A stretch of 5,571 bases of DNA from Anaeroplasmataceae bacterium. GTDB taxonomy: Bacteria > Bacillota_I > Bacilli_A > Acholeplasmatales > Anaeroplasmataceae. The stretch spans positions 1 through 5,571 of the forward strand of contig JAIDMV010000226.1 of assembly GCA_029050385.1 (NCBI GenBank). The letters run 5' to 3'. A model generated the notes under the pieces. The model made no database searches, was not told the DNA's origin, and saw nothing but the letters and a program-made list of their open reading frames with translations. Both the position numbers and the translations under genes were made by a program. Below are positions 5,232 through 5,571 of the stretch, piece after piece (position 1 is the stretch's first letter; each line of letters begins with the position of its first letter).

Positions 5232-5571
5232 ATGGAACTAATACATAAAAGTTTAAGAAGAGATGAATGGGAAAGATTTATAAAGAAAAATATAAAAACA
5301 GTATTAGTTGATGAGAAAGGATTTTGTGGTACAGTTGGGTTACTTACTATTGAAGAAATAGAAAAGCCATTGGTTATTACGTATCCAAATTATCAAGTTA
5401 CAATAGCAGATAAGAACTATAAGTGGTTACAGTTTGCCCCTAAAAATGAAAACTGGTGGCTGACGGTATTATATGATAATGAAGATCATTTTATTGAAGC
5501 TATTTTGATATTACTAAAATAAATTATTTTACTGATGAGAATAATCCGACATTTATTGATATGTATTTAGA
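5232..5571 (+). pseudogene. DUF402-family protein with a one-base frameshift (3' end outside window)
   Basis: The start is ATG 5232, with AGGTGAT at 5222-5228 placed as the 3' part of a strong Shine-Dalgarno. An in-frame TTG at 5214 lacks a binding site. The uninterrupted frame gives 96 residues ending at TAA 5520-5522. Residues 54-90 resemble the DUF402 core found in small clostridial proteins (QVTIADKNYKWLQFAP, then NWWLTVLYDNEDHFIEA). The family continues with a Y-F/I-D-I motif, but here the frame ends ILILLK. Re-reading T5501 as the start of the next codon (-1 frame) gives YFDITKINYFTDENNP and then TFIDMYLD up to the window edge, a convincing family C-terminus. The simplest reading is loss of one T from GCTTAT near 5501. 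DUF402 includes nucleotide phosphohydrolases such as FomD and Ntdp, but the function of this short type is unknown. The lesion could be a real mutation or a sequencing error. Confidence 0.7.

Noticed and set aside
5499..5509. Programmed -1 ribosomal frameshift in the DUF402-like gene
   Set aside because: The site does not fit a canonical slippery heptamer and no stimulatory structure is evident; a single-base deletion or sequencing error explains it more simply.

Overview
The window looks like chromosomal DNA from a low-GC, anaerobic Firmicute, most likely a Clostridia/Lachnospiraceae-type organism. The basis is the AT-rich composition, the AGGAG-type ribosome binding sites, tight hairpin-plus-T-run terminators, a rubrerythrin (an enzyme typical of anaerobes) and a tRNA with its CCA end encoded. 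I see no insertion sequence, phage gene or CRISPR array. Genes are mostly single units separated by strong terminators, and neighbours are often divergent or convergent.

Layout from left to right. (1) A TetR-family repressor on the minus strand runs off the left edge. It diverges from (2) a membrane-anchored Ntn-hydrolase of the choloylglycine hydrolase / linear amide C-N hydrolase family, on the plus strand. The 79-bp gap between them holds a 9-bp inverted repeat that brackets a perfect -10 box, which suggests the repressor controls the hydrolase and possibly itself. (3) A rubrerythrin on the minus strand converges on the hydrolase, and the two share a stretch with two back-to-back terminator hairpins. 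A PerR-like box overlaps the rubrerythrin leader. (4) Divergent from rubrerythrin is a 797-residue protein I do not recognise. It has a signal peptide, a large extracytoplasmic domain, about seven transmembrane helices and a cytoplasmic helical, TPR-like tail. It has its own extended -10 promoter and terminator.

(5) After this comes a tRNA-Gly(GCC) gene with a strong promoter. (6) Then comes a region with two hairpins, the second a 19-bp stem followed by a T-rich run. (7) At the right edge is a small DUF402-like gene with an apparent one-base deletion near its 3' end. Reading on in the -1 frame restores a convincing family C-terminus that runs off the window.

Functional links: the repressor and hydrolase probably form one regulatory unit, perhaps responding to an amphipathic or acyl-amide compound at the cell surface. 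The rubrerythrin is a stand-alone peroxide-defence gene. The large receptor-like protein and the DUF402 gene have no obvious partners here.
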